Part shown: positions 9,401 to 18,300 of the stretch, piece after piece | Layout of the letters: every line of letters starts with the position of its first letter | Numbering within the stretch: position 1 is the stretch's first letter | Assembly (NCBI GenBank): GCA_035650255.1 | Contig: DASRIA010000003.1 | Location: 1 to 39,818, forward strand | Length of the DNA stretch: 39,818 nt | Direction: 5' to 3' | Origin: DASRIA01 sp035650255 | GTDB lineage: Bacteria > Actinomycetota > Thermoleophilia > Solirubrobacterales > JBBDJG01 | Made by a program: the position numbers and the translations under genes | Notes under the pieces: model-generated | The model's database searches: none | What the model saw: the letters and a program-made list of their open reading frames with translations, nothing else | What the model was told of the DNA's origin: nothing

Positions 9401-9968
9401 GCCAGATCTGCTTCTCGGTGCCGTTCTCGTTGACGCAGGCGGGCGAATAGTCGCTCAGGAAGATCGCGTACTCGTCGAAGAACGGCGGGGGGTCCGCAGG
9501 GTCCCCCGGCGCCCTGGCCGAGCACCAGATGTCCCAGCCGTTGAGGTACTTCCCGAAGATCCCCGTCCGGTAGCTCGGGTCGGCGTTCTGGAGATACGCC
9601 ATCATCGTCTGCTGCTGCTTCGGCGCGGCCTCGGACGTGCCCATCAGGGTCCCGTCGAGTTTGGTGACCCCATGGTTGTGGGAGTACTGGCCGGTGAGTA
9701 TCGATGCCCGGGCCGGGCAGCACCACGGCGTGTTCGCGACCGCGTTGGGGAAGTACGTCCCGCCCTGGAACGCGCCGGCCCCGTCGGTGCCTCCGGTCAG
9801 GAACCATTCCTTGGTCTTGGGCATCACCGCCATGGTGCCGTCCAGGCGCTGGTCGTCGGTGACGAAGACCACCACGTTCGGTGCCGCCGCGGCCGGGTTC
9901 GCAAACGGGCCGGCGGCAAGCGCACACAGCGCCACTACCAGCGGCAAGAACCGAGATGACTTGAACAG
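6435..9968 (-). CDS. secreted GNS-like sulfatase with Ig-like modules and propeller (copy 1)
   Basis: A 1177-residue exported protein. Residues 1-29 are a signal peptide. Residues 30-485 are a type I sulfatase with metal ligands Asp38-Asp39, the formylglycine motif C83-C-P-A-R87, GKYLNG at 139-144, PHSP near 222 and SDNGY at 309-313. The pattern resembles N-acetylglucosamine-6-sulfatase (GNS). About 490-790 holds three cysteine-bearing Ig-like modules (SRFECRL, STFKCKL, SRFECKL). About 790-1177 has seven repeats like YVGGTFT, a seven-bladed propeller. The start is taken as CTG at 9968: no ATG, GTG or TTG precedes the signal peptide plausibly, and GGAGGGAG lies six bases upstream. The frame stays open upstream, so gene callers may extend it wrongly. 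Sulfate-ester substrate is unknown; glycan is likely. Confidence 0.88.
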   Translation of the reverse strand: MFKSSRFLPLVVALCALAAGPFANPAAAAPNVVVFVTDDQRLDGTMAVMPKTKEWFLTGGTDGAGAFQGGTYFPNAVANTPWCCPARASILTGQYSHNHGVTKLDGTLMGTSEAAPKQQQTMMAYLQNADPSYRTGIFGKYLNGWDIWCSARAPGDPADPPPFFDEYAIFLSDYSPACVNENGTEKQIWRHSSRYVTEKAVDFLDRVGNQPWFLYVAPFTPHSPFIPEANYQDAEVPELDQSGAFFEADRSDKPPWLREREIDFDADWNRKNWQEHLRMLMSADDTVDAVMRKIRELGQDQDTIAFFTSDNGYMWGDHGASAKARPYMSSLEVPLFMRWPGWAGHSGNETDDRLVGHVDIARTVLDLVGITPASGDEKDGQNLLDDSNPRKRILTELAGGASKAGRWSSIHTPDLHYIETYGINPDDSTDYSDVIREYYDLTRDPHELRNLLGDGDARNDPPFGALAAAVANDRACAGATCPRGGEQVPLEARITRGAAEDLFSDDSSANDPATSGFLEGEFHFTSNEPDSRFECRLEALNAQYGGRDWHECWSPTTYSPFVNGPYRFSVRAVDAADSERVSAVETYEWTVAHTAEPDTGIVLTPPQRANSQTAWFSFASSKPASTFKCKLDSNPLYMPCASVASFTVDDTTADAPHELSVVAESIGGEDPTPAVFRWSVDSTPLSVSNLTANTASHKREAKFTFGFQRSAQSTEAADVPSRFECKLDDEEYEPCGMPSTAGVWNRSYPGLAPGDHTLHVRVTDQAGNVSAPATHDWSVGDVQSFKPVPDTRWPDVVGTEVQSVIPDGCGGWYVGGTFTGVDSATGFFNLAHIKSNKTVDTGWAPLVAGGGVHALLLSSDKRTLYVGGEFTSVNLTGRSRLAAITTPLSSGCGAAAGNAVTGWNPDPDGPVHALAFATARNGGEAHVYAAGDFSSFQGATVTRHNLAQLRTTDSGTVVESWDANVNDAATLYSVAAFADSLYVGGAGVTDIGGAARQNLAEITGSTAQATSWNPSPDGAVQVVKHRRRAIIDDVASSAQLPTVFVGGSFSQIGNPPKNRPGAAEVGASDDGGVTPWNPAVATGSAAYDFLPFTTYNTIVAGTFGAVTDGARLTETDRFTGAILGWNPTPDQGVFDLEYSDPVLAVAGAFNAVTGAAPRRLLAFYCRTDAPTSSGPCS

Positions 9969-10033
9969 CTGCGACTCCCTCCCTGCGAGGGCCCCTGCTC
10001 GCCCTCTCTGCGACTGCGGCGTACGTACTGTAC
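9969..10033 (-). promoter_or_regulatory. conserved leader and possible promoter of sulfatase copy 1
   Basis: On the minus strand, 20 bases at 10014-10033 match the region before copy 2 with one mismatch. They contain TACAGT (10027-10032), a possible -10 element. A strong GGGAGGGAG ribosome-binding site follows just before the CTG. No clear -35 is visible. The leader lies between the stop of copy 2 and the start of copy 1, so copy 1 may have its own promoter. Confidence 0.45.
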
Positions 10034-10054
10034 CGGGGAACCCGCGCCCCGCCG

Positions 10055-13000
10055 CTAACTGCAGGGACCCGTGGCCGTGGGGGCGTCCGTGCGGCAGTAG
10101 AAGGCCAGCAGCCGGCGCGGGACCGGCGTGCCCGGGTTGACGGAGTCGAACACCCCGCCGACCGCCAGCACCGGATCGGCGAACGCGAGGTCGAGCGCGC
10201 CCCGGTCGGGTCCCGGGCTCCAGCCGAGGAGTGCGCCGGTGAACCGATCGGTCTCGGCCAGCCGCGTCCCGAAGCTGCCGCCGATGATCGTCTCGTCGGT
10301 GGTGATGGGAAGGAAGTCGTACGTCGCGTGGCTTGCGTCGATGCCGGGGCTCCACGGCGTCGCGCCGCCGTCGTCGGAGGCGCCGAGCTCGGCGGCGCCC
10401 GGACGACTCTTGGGTGGGTTCCCGATCTGCGTGAAGCTGCCTCCGACGAGCACCGTGGGCAGCTGCATCGCCGTCGCAACGTCGTCGAAGACGGCGCGGC
10501 GGCGGTGCTCGATCGCCTGCACCGTGTCGTTCGGGCTTGGATTCCACGACGTGGCCCGGGCCGTGGCCGCGTCGATCTCGGCGAGGTTCCGCCGGGCCGC
10601 CCCGCCGATGGTGGTGAGTCCCGCGCCGCCCGTGTACACGCTGTCCATGAAGACCTCGACGGCGTACAGAGTCGCCGTGTTGTTCACGCCCGGGTCCCAT
10701 CCCGCCACGACCGTGCCGTTGTCGGTGGTGCGGAGCTGCGCGAGCTTGCGGCGTGTGACCGTCGCACCGTGGAAGTTGGAGAACGCGCCCGCCGCATAGA
10801 CGTAGGACTCGCCGCCGTGCTTGGCACCCGCGAACGCCAATGCGTGCACCGCGTTGTTCGGGTCGGGGTTCCAGCCGGTGACGGCGTTCCCCGCCGCGGA
10901 ACCGCAGGCGGTCGCCAGCGGCGTGGTGAGCGCGGCGAGGTGCCTCCGGGGCACCCCGTTCACGGACGTGAAGTCGCCGCCTATGTACAAGGTGCGCTTG
11001 TCGCTCGACAGGATCATCGAGCGGATCCGGCCCCCGGCCACGTTCGGCTTCCAGATCGCATCGACGGTCTTGCTCGCGGCGATGCGCCCGAGGTTCGTGA
11101 ACCCGCCCACGCTGCCGATTCCGGTGAACGACCCGCCGACGTACCAGCCGCCACAGCCATCCGAGATGACGGACTCGACATGCGTCCCCACGACATCCGG
11201 CCAACGGGTATCCGGTGCCGCCTTGAACGTCTGTGCGTCCCCGACCGTCCACTGGTGCGTCACCGGCGCCGAGACGTTGCCAATCCGATCGACCACCCGT
11301 ACGCGGAAGGTATGGCTGCCCTTCGCCAGGCCGCGGTACGGCTTCGTCCAGGTCGCCGCCGGGAGTGGCATGCCGCACGGCTCGTACTCCTCGGCGTCGA
11401 GCTTGCACTCGAAGCGCGATGGGAGGTCGTTCGCCTCGCCGGCGGCCGCGGACCGCGCGAAGCCGAAGTTGAACGTCGCCTCCCGCTCGTGCGAGGGCGC
11501 GTCGGCCGTCAGCCCTTGCACCGTCAGCGGCGTCGAGTCGACCGACCACCGGTAGACCGCCGGTGTCGGATCCTCGCCCCCTCCACCGACCGCGACCACG
11601 CTCAGCTCGTGGGGCGCGTCTGCGGCGGTGTCCTGCACGGCGAAGCTAGCGACCGTCGCACATGGGGAATAGAGCGGACTCGCATCGAGCTTGCACTTGA
11701 AACTGCTGGCCGGCTTGGAGCCCGAGAACGAGAACCATGCGATCTGGCTGTTCGCCCGCTTTGGCGGCGTCAGGACGATGCGCGTCTCGGGCCGCGTGGT
11801 GCTGGCGACGGTCCATTGGTATGTCTGCACGGGAGACGTCCGCGCAGCGTCGGCCGCATCGACCGCCCGCACCGAGAACCGGTAGGGACCGTTGACGAGC
11901 GGGCTGTAGGTGGTCGGCGACCAGCACTCGTGCCAGTCACGCCCGCCGTACTGCCCGTTCAATGCCTCCAGCCTGCATTCGAAGCGGCTGCGCGGCTCAT
12001 TGCTCGTGAAATGGAACTCACCGTCGAGGAAGCCGCTCGTGGCCGGATCGTTCGCACTGGAGTCGTCGCTGAACACGTCCTCGGCCGCGCCGCGCGTGAT
12101 GCGCGCCTCGAGCGGCACCCGCTCGCCGCCGCGCGGGCAGGTGGCGCCGGCGCAGGCGCGGTCGTTGGCAACCGCTGCCGCGAGCGCGCCGAATGGCGGG
12201 TCGTTGCGCGGGTCGCCGTCGCCGAGGAGGTTGCGCAGCTCGGCGGCATCCCGGGTGAGGTCGTAGTACTCGCGGAACACGTCCGAGTAGTTCGTGCTGT
12301 CGTCGGGGTTGATGCCGTAGGTCTCTATGTAGTGCACGTCGGAGGTGTGGATGGCGGACCAGCGCCCGGCAAGCGAGTCGCCCCCGGCCAGCTCGGTCAG
12401 GATGCGCCGGCGCGGGTTGGTCACGTCGAGCAGCGTGCGGCCGTCCTTGAGGTCGCCGGCCGCGGGCGTGATCCCTGCCAGGCCGAGCACGGTGGGGGCG
12501 ATGTCGACGTGCCCCACGAGCCGGTTGTCGGTCTCGTTGCCGGGGTGGCCGGCCCATCCCGGCCAGCGCATGAAGAAAGGCACCTCGATCGACGACATGT
12601 ACGGCCGCGCCTTGGCGGACGCGCCGTGGTCGCCCCACATGTAGCCGTTGTCGGAGGTGAAGAACGCGATCGTGTCCTGGTCCTGTCCGATGGCTCGGAT
12701 CTTGCGCATCACCGTGTCGACCATGTCGTCGGCGGACATCAGCATGCGCAGGTGCGCCTGCCAGTTCTCGCGGGTCCAGTCGGCGTCGAACTCGAGCTCG
12801 CCGTTCTGCAGCCACGGCGGCTTGTCGGTGCGATTGCGCTCGAAGACGGCGCCGGTCTCGTCCAGCGCGGGCACCGGCGTGTCGAGGTAGTTCGCCTCGG
12901 GCACGAAGGGGACGTGCGGGGTGTACGGCGCGACGTAGAGGAACCACGGCTGGTTGCCCACGCGGTCGAGGAAGTCGACCGCCTTCTCCGTCACGTACCG

Positions 13001-13579
13001 GGTCGAGTGCCGCCAGACCTGCTTCTCCGTGCCGTTCTCGTTCACGCACGTCGGCGAGTAGGCCGCATTGAAGATGGAGTACTCGTCGAAGAACGGCGGC
13101 GGGTCTGCCGGATCACCCGGCGGCCGCGCGGAACACTGGATGCCCCAGCCGTTCAGGTACTTCCCGAAGATCGCGGTGCGGTAGCTCGGGTTGGCGGCCT
13201 TGAGGTAGGCCATCATCGTCTGCTGCTGCTTCGGAGCGGCCGGTGTCGTTCCCAGGAGCTCTCCGTCGAGCCGCGTGACGCCGTGGTTGTGGGAGTACTG
13301 GCCGGTGAGGATCGAGGCTCGCGCGGGGCAGCACCAGGGCGTGTTCGCGACGGCGTTCGGGAAGTACGTGCCGCCCCGGAACGGCCCGGCGGCGTCGCTC
13401 CCACCCGTCTGGAACCACTGCCTCGTCTTGGGCATGACGGCCATGGTCCCGGCCAGCCGCTGGTCGTCCGTCACGAAGACGACTACGTTCGGCGCCGCCG
13501 CCGAGGAGCCCGCAAGCGGCCCGGCCGCGAGCACGCACAACGCCGCCAGCAGCGGCCAGAACCGAGATGAATGGAACAG
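10055..13579 (-). CDS. secreted GNS-like sulfatase with Ig-like modules and propeller (copy 2)
   Basis: A 1174-residue paralogue of the next gene, with the same order: signal peptide to about 29, sulfatase domain 30-485, three Ig-like modules, then a seven-repeat propeller ending FYCRTDAPTATGPCS. All catalytic signatures are kept (VTDDQ, C83-C-P-A-R, GKYLNG, SDNGY), so it should be active if a formylglycine-generating enzyme exists elsewhere. Most sulfatase-domain residues are identical to copy 1, with scattered changes around the catalytic pocket and in the propeller. The start is again CTG (13579), at the same position relative to the signal peptide and a GGGAGGGAG site. It lies upstream of copy 1 by 86 bases. 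The two may differ in substrate or simply in dose. Confidence 0.88.
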   Translation of the reverse strand: MFHSSRFWPLLAALCVLAAGPLAGSSAAAPNVVVFVTDDQRLAGTMAVMPKTRQWFQTGGSDAAGPFRGGTYFPNAVANTPWCCPARASILTGQYSHNHGVTRLDGELLGTTPAAPKQQQTMMAYLKAANPSYRTAIFGKYLNGWGIQCSARPPGDPADPPPFFDEYSIFNAAYSPTCVNENGTEKQVWRHSTRYVTEKAVDFLDRVGNQPWFLYVAPYTPHVPFVPEANYLDTPVPALDETGAVFERNRTDKPPWLQNGELEFDADWTRENWQAHLRMLMSADDMVDTVMRKIRAIGQDQDTIAFFTSDNGYMWGDHGASAKARPYMSSIEVPFFMRWPGWAGHPGNETDNRLVGHVDIAPTVLGLAGITPAAGDLKDGRTLLDVTNPRRRILTELAGGDSLAGRWSAIHTSDVHYIETYGINPDDSTNYSDVFREYYDLTRDAAELRNLLGDGDPRNDPPFGALAAAVANDRACAGATCPRGGERVPLEARITRGAAEDVFSDDSSANDPATSGFLDGEFHFTSNEPRSRFECRLEALNGQYGGRDWHECWSPTTYSPLVNGPYRFSVRAVDAADAARTSPVQTYQWTVASTTRPETRIVLTPPKRANSQIAWFSFSGSKPASSFKCKLDASPLYSPCATVASFAVQDTAADAPHELSVVAVGGGGEDPTPAVYRWSVDSTPLTVQGLTADAPSHEREATFNFGFARSAAAGEANDLPSRFECKLDAEEYEPCGMPLPAATWTKPYRGLAKGSHTFRVRVVDRIGNVSAPVTHQWTVGDAQTFKAAPDTRWPDVVGTHVESVISDGCGGWYVGGSFTGIGSVGGFTNLGRIAASKTVDAIWKPNVAGGRIRSMILSSDKRTLYIGGDFTSVNGVPRRHLAALTTPLATACGSAAGNAVTGWNPDPNNAVHALAFAGAKHGGESYVYAAGAFSNFHGATVTRRKLAQLRTTDNGTVVAGWDPGVNNTATLYAVEVFMDSVYTGGAGLTTIGGAARRNLAEIDAATARATSWNPSPNDTVQAIEHRRRAVFDDVATAMQLPTVLVGGSFTQIGNPPKSRPGAAELGASDDGGATPWSPGIDASHATYDFLPITTDETIIGGSFGTRLAETDRFTGALLGWSPGPDRGALDLAFADPVLAVGGVFDSVNPGTPVPRRLLAFYCRTDAPTATGPCS

Positions 13580-13875
13580 CTTTGCGACTCCCTCCCTAGA
13601 GGGCCTCGCGCCCCCTTTGGCTGCGGCGCACGTACTGTACCCGGGGCCGGGCCACGGCCCGCCGCGGGCGGGGCCGTCCCAGCGGACGGGAAAACGGGAC
13701 GTAAGGCTCCCGCGCGGATACGCTATTGGCGACGCATGGTTGGACGATTGCGCTTGCAGGCCATTAGCAAACTGAAGCAAGCAGGACGGGGGGCACGGGG
13801 ACCAGGCGGCTGCGGCTGCCGAACGGTGATCCACGGGGTGCCCGCGACGCATCCTGCCGCGAGGGCTTCCGGCTG
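13580..13875. other. divergent intergenic region between sulfatase copy 2 and glycan cluster
   Basis: A 296-base gap between divergent genes. The left end (13621-13640) holds the leader block shared with copy 1, including TACAGT on the minus strand at 13634-13639. The middle is very GC-rich with short self-complementary runs such as GCCCG/CGGGC. I see no convincing promoter for the plus-strand cluster and no RNA gene. Confidence 0.5.
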
Positions 13876-15327
13876 ATGCCGTCCCCGCGCCCGGACGGCG
13901 ACAGCATGGACCTGACCCTCGAGCAGCGCCTCGCGGCGCTCGAGGCAGCCGTCCAAGCGCTTGCCGAGGCGCTGCGCTCCGAAGCGGCCGCCGCGGCGGC
14001 CTCACCGGACGCGGACGCCGACCCGCCCAATCCCATTCGCCGGCTGCTCGATCCGCACGTGCCCGCCGGCGAGCGCATCGCAGTCGTCGCGCAGCCCGGC
14101 GCCCCGGTGCTCGAGGCGCTGCTGGGCCGGCCGGGGGTCAGCCTCGTGCCCGAGCCCGAGGGCGGCCCGGCGGCGGTCGCGCGGCTCGAGGCGCTGCGCG
14201 CGCAGGGCGTGCGGTTCCTGCTCCTATCCGTGGCCGGGCGAGAGGAGCTGAAGCGGGACGTTCTGCTGGCGGAGCATTTCGCTGCACACTTCCAGCCGAT
14301 TGCAGAGGACGTCGAGGTGGGCGTGACGATGTACGAGCAAAGCGTCGCGACGGGGCGGCCGCCTGCGCTCAATGTGCTGGTCGACGACGTCGGGGCAGGC
14401 GACCGCGGAGCCCCGCTGCTCGACTGGACCGGGCTCGACATGGGCCGCCTGCTGCCCGGTCGCACCATCTTCCCGCCGGTGGCCGCCCCGGGCGAAAGGC
14501 TTCCCTACCGAGACCACACGATCGACGTGGTGCTCGTCGACGACGCCGGGCGCATGGACGAAGCCGAGCGCGTGGCGGCACGCGCCGTCGTCCGGGTGGC
14601 ACCCAACGAGATCGACGGCGCGACGGTCGTGGAGACGCGGCGTCTTCGCTCGGACGGGAGCGCGGCGCCGCCGGTGCCGATCCTCGTCGGGACGGAACCG
14701 GGCGACGTGTGGCTCAGAACACTCGCGGAGATCGTGGGCGACCGCCGCAGCATCGAGATCAGAGCCGCGCCCCGCGCCGACGCGGCGGCCCTCGAAACGG
14801 AGTCTCCGATCGTCGTGCTGGCCGAGCGCGGGGTCCTGCCCCTCCCAGGTTGCATCGAGGCCGCCGAGCGCCTCCTCGCGCAGGAAGAGCGGCTGGGCGG
14901 CGTGGCGGTGAAGCTGTTCGCCGCGGGCGGGAGGCTCGAAGCCGCGGGCGGAGCGGCCTTTGCCGACGGCTCGGTCGAGGGGATCGCGGGAGGTGCTGCG
15001 GCTGCCGCGTCGTGGCACGAATACGTACGCCCTGTCGATGCCGCGGTCGGCCTCGTCGTGCTGCGGTCGGCTGCGGCGCGGCAGAGCGCGGCCGCCGACG
15101 ACGGGGGTGCGTTCGACTTGGCGAGCCTCTCGGCGCACCTGTGGTCCGGCGGCTGGGAGCTGTGCTACCAGCCGGACGCGGCAGCCGTTCGGGCGCTGCC
15201 GCGGGCAGCAGGGCCGGCCGGGGTATGGCCCCAGGCCGCCGCTGACCGGCCGCCGCGGCCCGCCGAGCTGGGCGAGGGTTTCTGGCGCAGCCTGATCGCG
15301 CGCCGCGAGGTGGGAGCGCCCGGATGA
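13876..15327 (+). CDS. glycosyltransferase-like protein, probably degenerate
   Basis: A 483-residue protein, not a clear member of a named family. Residues 12-45 are a short coiled coil (LEQRLAALEAAVQALAEAL). Residues 60-150 resemble, in weak form, the module at 405-500 of the next protein (AVARLEALRAQGVRFLLLS against IEHLETLREQGARYFLVPS). Residues 270-450 resemble the end of a GT2 glycosyltransferase (PLPGCIEAAERLL, a glycine-rich stretch, WSGGWELCYQP), but no DxD site is obvious. It may be an inactive or scaffold partner. The start at 13876 is tentative; ATG at 13906 is equally possible, with GGACGG upstream. The stop overlaps the next start (ATGA), so the two are probably translated together. 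Confidence 0.6.
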   Translation: MPSPRPDGDSMDLTLEQRLAALEAAVQALAEALRSEAAAAAASPDADADPPNPIRRLLDPHVPAGERIAVVAQPGAPVLEALLGRPGVSLVPEPEGGPAAVARLEALRAQGVRFLLLSVAGREELKRDVLLAEHFAAHFQPIAEDVEVGVTMYEQSVATGRPPALNVLVDDVGAGDRGAPLLDWTGLDMGRLLPGRTIFPPVAAPGERLPYRDHTIDVVLVDDAGRMDEAERVAARAVVRVAPNEIDGATVVETRRLRSDGSAAPPVPILVGTEPGDVWLRTLAEIVGDRRSIEIRAAPRADAAALETESPIVVLAERGVLPLPGCIEAAERLLAQEERLGGVAVKLFAAGGRLEAAGGAAFADGSVEGIAGGAAAAASWHEYVRPVDAAVGLVVLRSAAARQSAAADDGGAFDLASLSAHLWSGGWELCYQPDAAAVRALPRAAGPAGVWPQAAADRPPRPAELGEGFWRSLIARREVGAPG

Positions 15328-18300
15328 GCCGCCGGCACGCACTCGTCTCCGCGCCCCGCTTCCCCGAGATCGATCGCGACACGGGGTCTCAGCGCGTGGA
15401 CATGTTCATACGCTGGCTGCTCGACCACGACTGGTCTGTGACCTTCCTGGCGACCGAGACCGACGGCGAGCCACGGCACGCGCATCGCCTCCAGCAGCTC
15501 GGCATCCCGACCTACGTCGGTTGCCACGAGGCGGAAGGCATCCTGACAGCGTGCGATTTCGATCTCGCGTTGCTGGCGTTCTGGGAGCCCGCTTCGCGGC
15601 TGCTGCCGATCCTGGGTGAGGTCTCGCCCGAGACCCGCGTGGTGGTCGACTCGATCGACGTGCACTTCCTGCGCGCGGCCCGGCGGCTCCTGCTCGCCGA
15701 GGCGCAGCTCGACGAGCCCTTCGGCGTACGCGTTGCCGCCGAGCTCAACGCTTACCGGTGGGCGGACGGGGTCCTCACCGTTTCATCGAAGGAAGCCAGG
15801 CTCCTGAGCGATTTCCTGGGGTCCGAGCGGATCCACGAGATACCCCTGGCCGAGACGGGCGGACGCTCGCCCATCCCCTTCGAGGAGCGCAACGGGATCC
15901 TGTTCATCGGCAACTTCCGCCACCCGCCGAACGGCGAAGCGGTGGCGTACCTCTGCCGCGAAGTCCTGCCGCGGCTCAATCCGGCCCTCATCGCCGAGCA
16001 TCCCGTGGACGTGGTCGGCAGCCGTCTCGACGCGGGCATCGCGGCGCACGCCGAGGGGCTGCCGAACGTCAGGATGGTCGGCTGGGTCCCGTCCGTCGTG
16101 CCGTATCTCGAGCGCGCGCGCGTCTGCGTCGTCCCCCTGCTCCACGGCGCCGGTGTCAAGGGGAAGGTCCTGGAGGCGCTGGGCGCGGGGACCCCGGTCG
16201 TCACGACGACGATCGGAGCCGAGGGCACCGAGCTGCGCCACGGCGACCATCTCCTGGTCGCGGACACTCCCGAGGGGCTCGCAGACGGGATCGCGCACCT
16301 GCTGACGGAGCGGGCGGAATGGCAGCGGCTGGCCGATGCGGGCTACCGGCAGGCGACCGCAACCCATGCTCCGGAACGCGTCGCGGAGAGGTTCGGGGAG
16401 ATCATCGATCGCGTGCTGGCCGCACCGCCGCGATGGCTCGCATCGGACGACCCGAGCGACGGGCGCCGGCGCGAGGCGGCCTACCGTGAGACGAGGGATG
16501 CGATCACCTCGACGATGCGCTCCATCACGGCGCCCGGCGCCAACGTGCTGGTGGTGTCCCGCGGCGACGATTCGCTGCTCCCCTCCGAGAGATGTCGTGC
16601 GCGCCACTTCCCGCAGGGCCCGGACGGCCAGTGGGCCGGCTTCCATCCGGCCGACAGCGCCGAGGCGATCGAGCACCTGGAGACCCTGCGTGAGCAGGGG
16701 GCGCGTTACTTCTTGGTGCCGAGCACGGAGTTCTGGTGGCTGCACCACTACAGCGGCCTGACCGCACACCTGGAGACCGTCCATCGCCGCATCTACTCCG
16801 CCGACCACCTGCAGGTGTTCGACCTTGCACCGGAGCCACGTCCGTCCATCCCCGACCGCGGCCCGCCGGGTCACCGCGAGCGGGTGCTCGTGATTGGCAC
16901 GTACGACGCCGCGCGCAGCGCACCGCCGGCGCGCCTGCTCGAGGAGCTCGACCGCGCCGAGCGCTTCGAGGTGCAGCAGCGCTGGCGCCCCGCGGGGACG
17001 GTGCCGCCTGCCTACGAGGACGGCGAGGCGGATTGGATTCTCCATGTCGACGACGCCGCGGTCCTCCCTACACGCTTCGTCGACGACTTCCTCGGGATCG
17101 TCAGCAGCCTGTTCGAACTCGGCGTCGAGCGCGCGCAGCCGGCTCACATGGCGGGGCCCGCGGCAGGACCGCCGGTCACCGAGCGGCTGCTGGGGGTGCT
17201 GGGGCGGGAGATCGACGCGACAACGCCCCTTCCGGTGCTGGCCGTCCGCTCCGGCGCCGCGCATGAAGGGCCCACGACGCTGGTGGACGCCGTGCCCATC
17301 GCGTTCGCCGGGCCGATCGGCGCGGACCTCGATCCGCCGGTCTACAGCGACGTGCGCGATGTGTTCGCCGCCGGGGAAGACCGGCCTCGCCGCACCGTGC
17401 AACGTGGGAACGAGGCAGGCGCTCCCCGGATCAGCGTCCTCATCGCCACCCACGAGCGCCCGGCACTGCTCGCCGAATGCCTCGAGGGCTTCTGCGCGCA
17501 GACGCTGCCGGCCGCCGACTTCGAGGTGGTCGTGGTGGACGACGGCTCGGCCGGGCCGGAGACGGCGAACGTGCTGGCGGACTTCGCCTCGCGGCTGCCG
17601 CTGACCTGGACCCGCATCGAGCACTCCGGTCGCAGCGCGGCGAAGAACCTGGCGCTGCTCCTGGCGCGCGGGGACCTGGTCCTCTTCTTCGACGACGACG
17701 ACCGCCCGGCCCCGGACCTGCTGGCCGAGCACGCCGCAGCCCACGAGCGATACCGGGGCGAGGCAACCGCCGTCCTCGGGCGCACGGATTGGGACCCGCG
17801 GCTCGACGTCACGCCGCTGATGCACTACCTGACGGACGTCGACCGGCTGCTCTTCGCCTACGGGAACTTCGAGCCGGGCGAGGTGATCGACTGGCAGGGC
17901 TTCTGGGAGGGACGCGTGTCGTCCAAGCGCTCGCTGCACCTGCGCCACGGCCTGCACGACCAGCGACTGGAGTACTCGATCGACGTGGAGCTCGCGTGGC
18001 GGCTGCGCCGCGTAGGCCTCGAGGTCGTCTACTGCCCGTCCGCGCGCAGCGTGATGTCGCGGCCCATCGATTTCGACGAGTTCCGCCGCCGGTACGAGGC
18101 CAAGGGGCGCGCGCAGGCGGCGATCGCGTCTCTCCACGAACACCCGGACGTCCGCGCGTACACGAAGGTCGACGGGGCCGGCGAGCGCTGGATCGCGGCC
18201 CGGGACGAGGTGCCGCGACTCGAGGCGCGGATCGCGGAGCTCGAACAGGCGCTGAACGGGCATGGCAACGGCTCCGGGCCCGGCGAAAGCCGAGAGCAAG

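Larger units (their letters stand above)
6435..13640 (-). repeat. tandem gene duplication of the sulfatase unit
   Basis: Two direct units of about 3.6 kb (6435-10033 and 10055-13640) carry the same gene plus leader. Divergence is uneven. The 90 bases at 8510-8599 are identical to 12121-12210, and 8238-8327 differs from 11849-11938 at one position, while flanking third positions differ freely. This patchiness suggests recent gene conversion on top of an older duplication. Confidence 0.85.

Noticed and set aside
9969..11549. Extension of sulfatase copy 1 upstream into copy 2
   Set aside because: The frame stays open but is out of register with copy 2, and would put the signal peptide in mid-protein.
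10328..13570. 1080-residue plus-strand reading frame, and a similar one at 7878-9959
   Set aside because: Both are opposite-strand shadows of the sulfatase genes, which have clear catalytic motifs and signal peptides.
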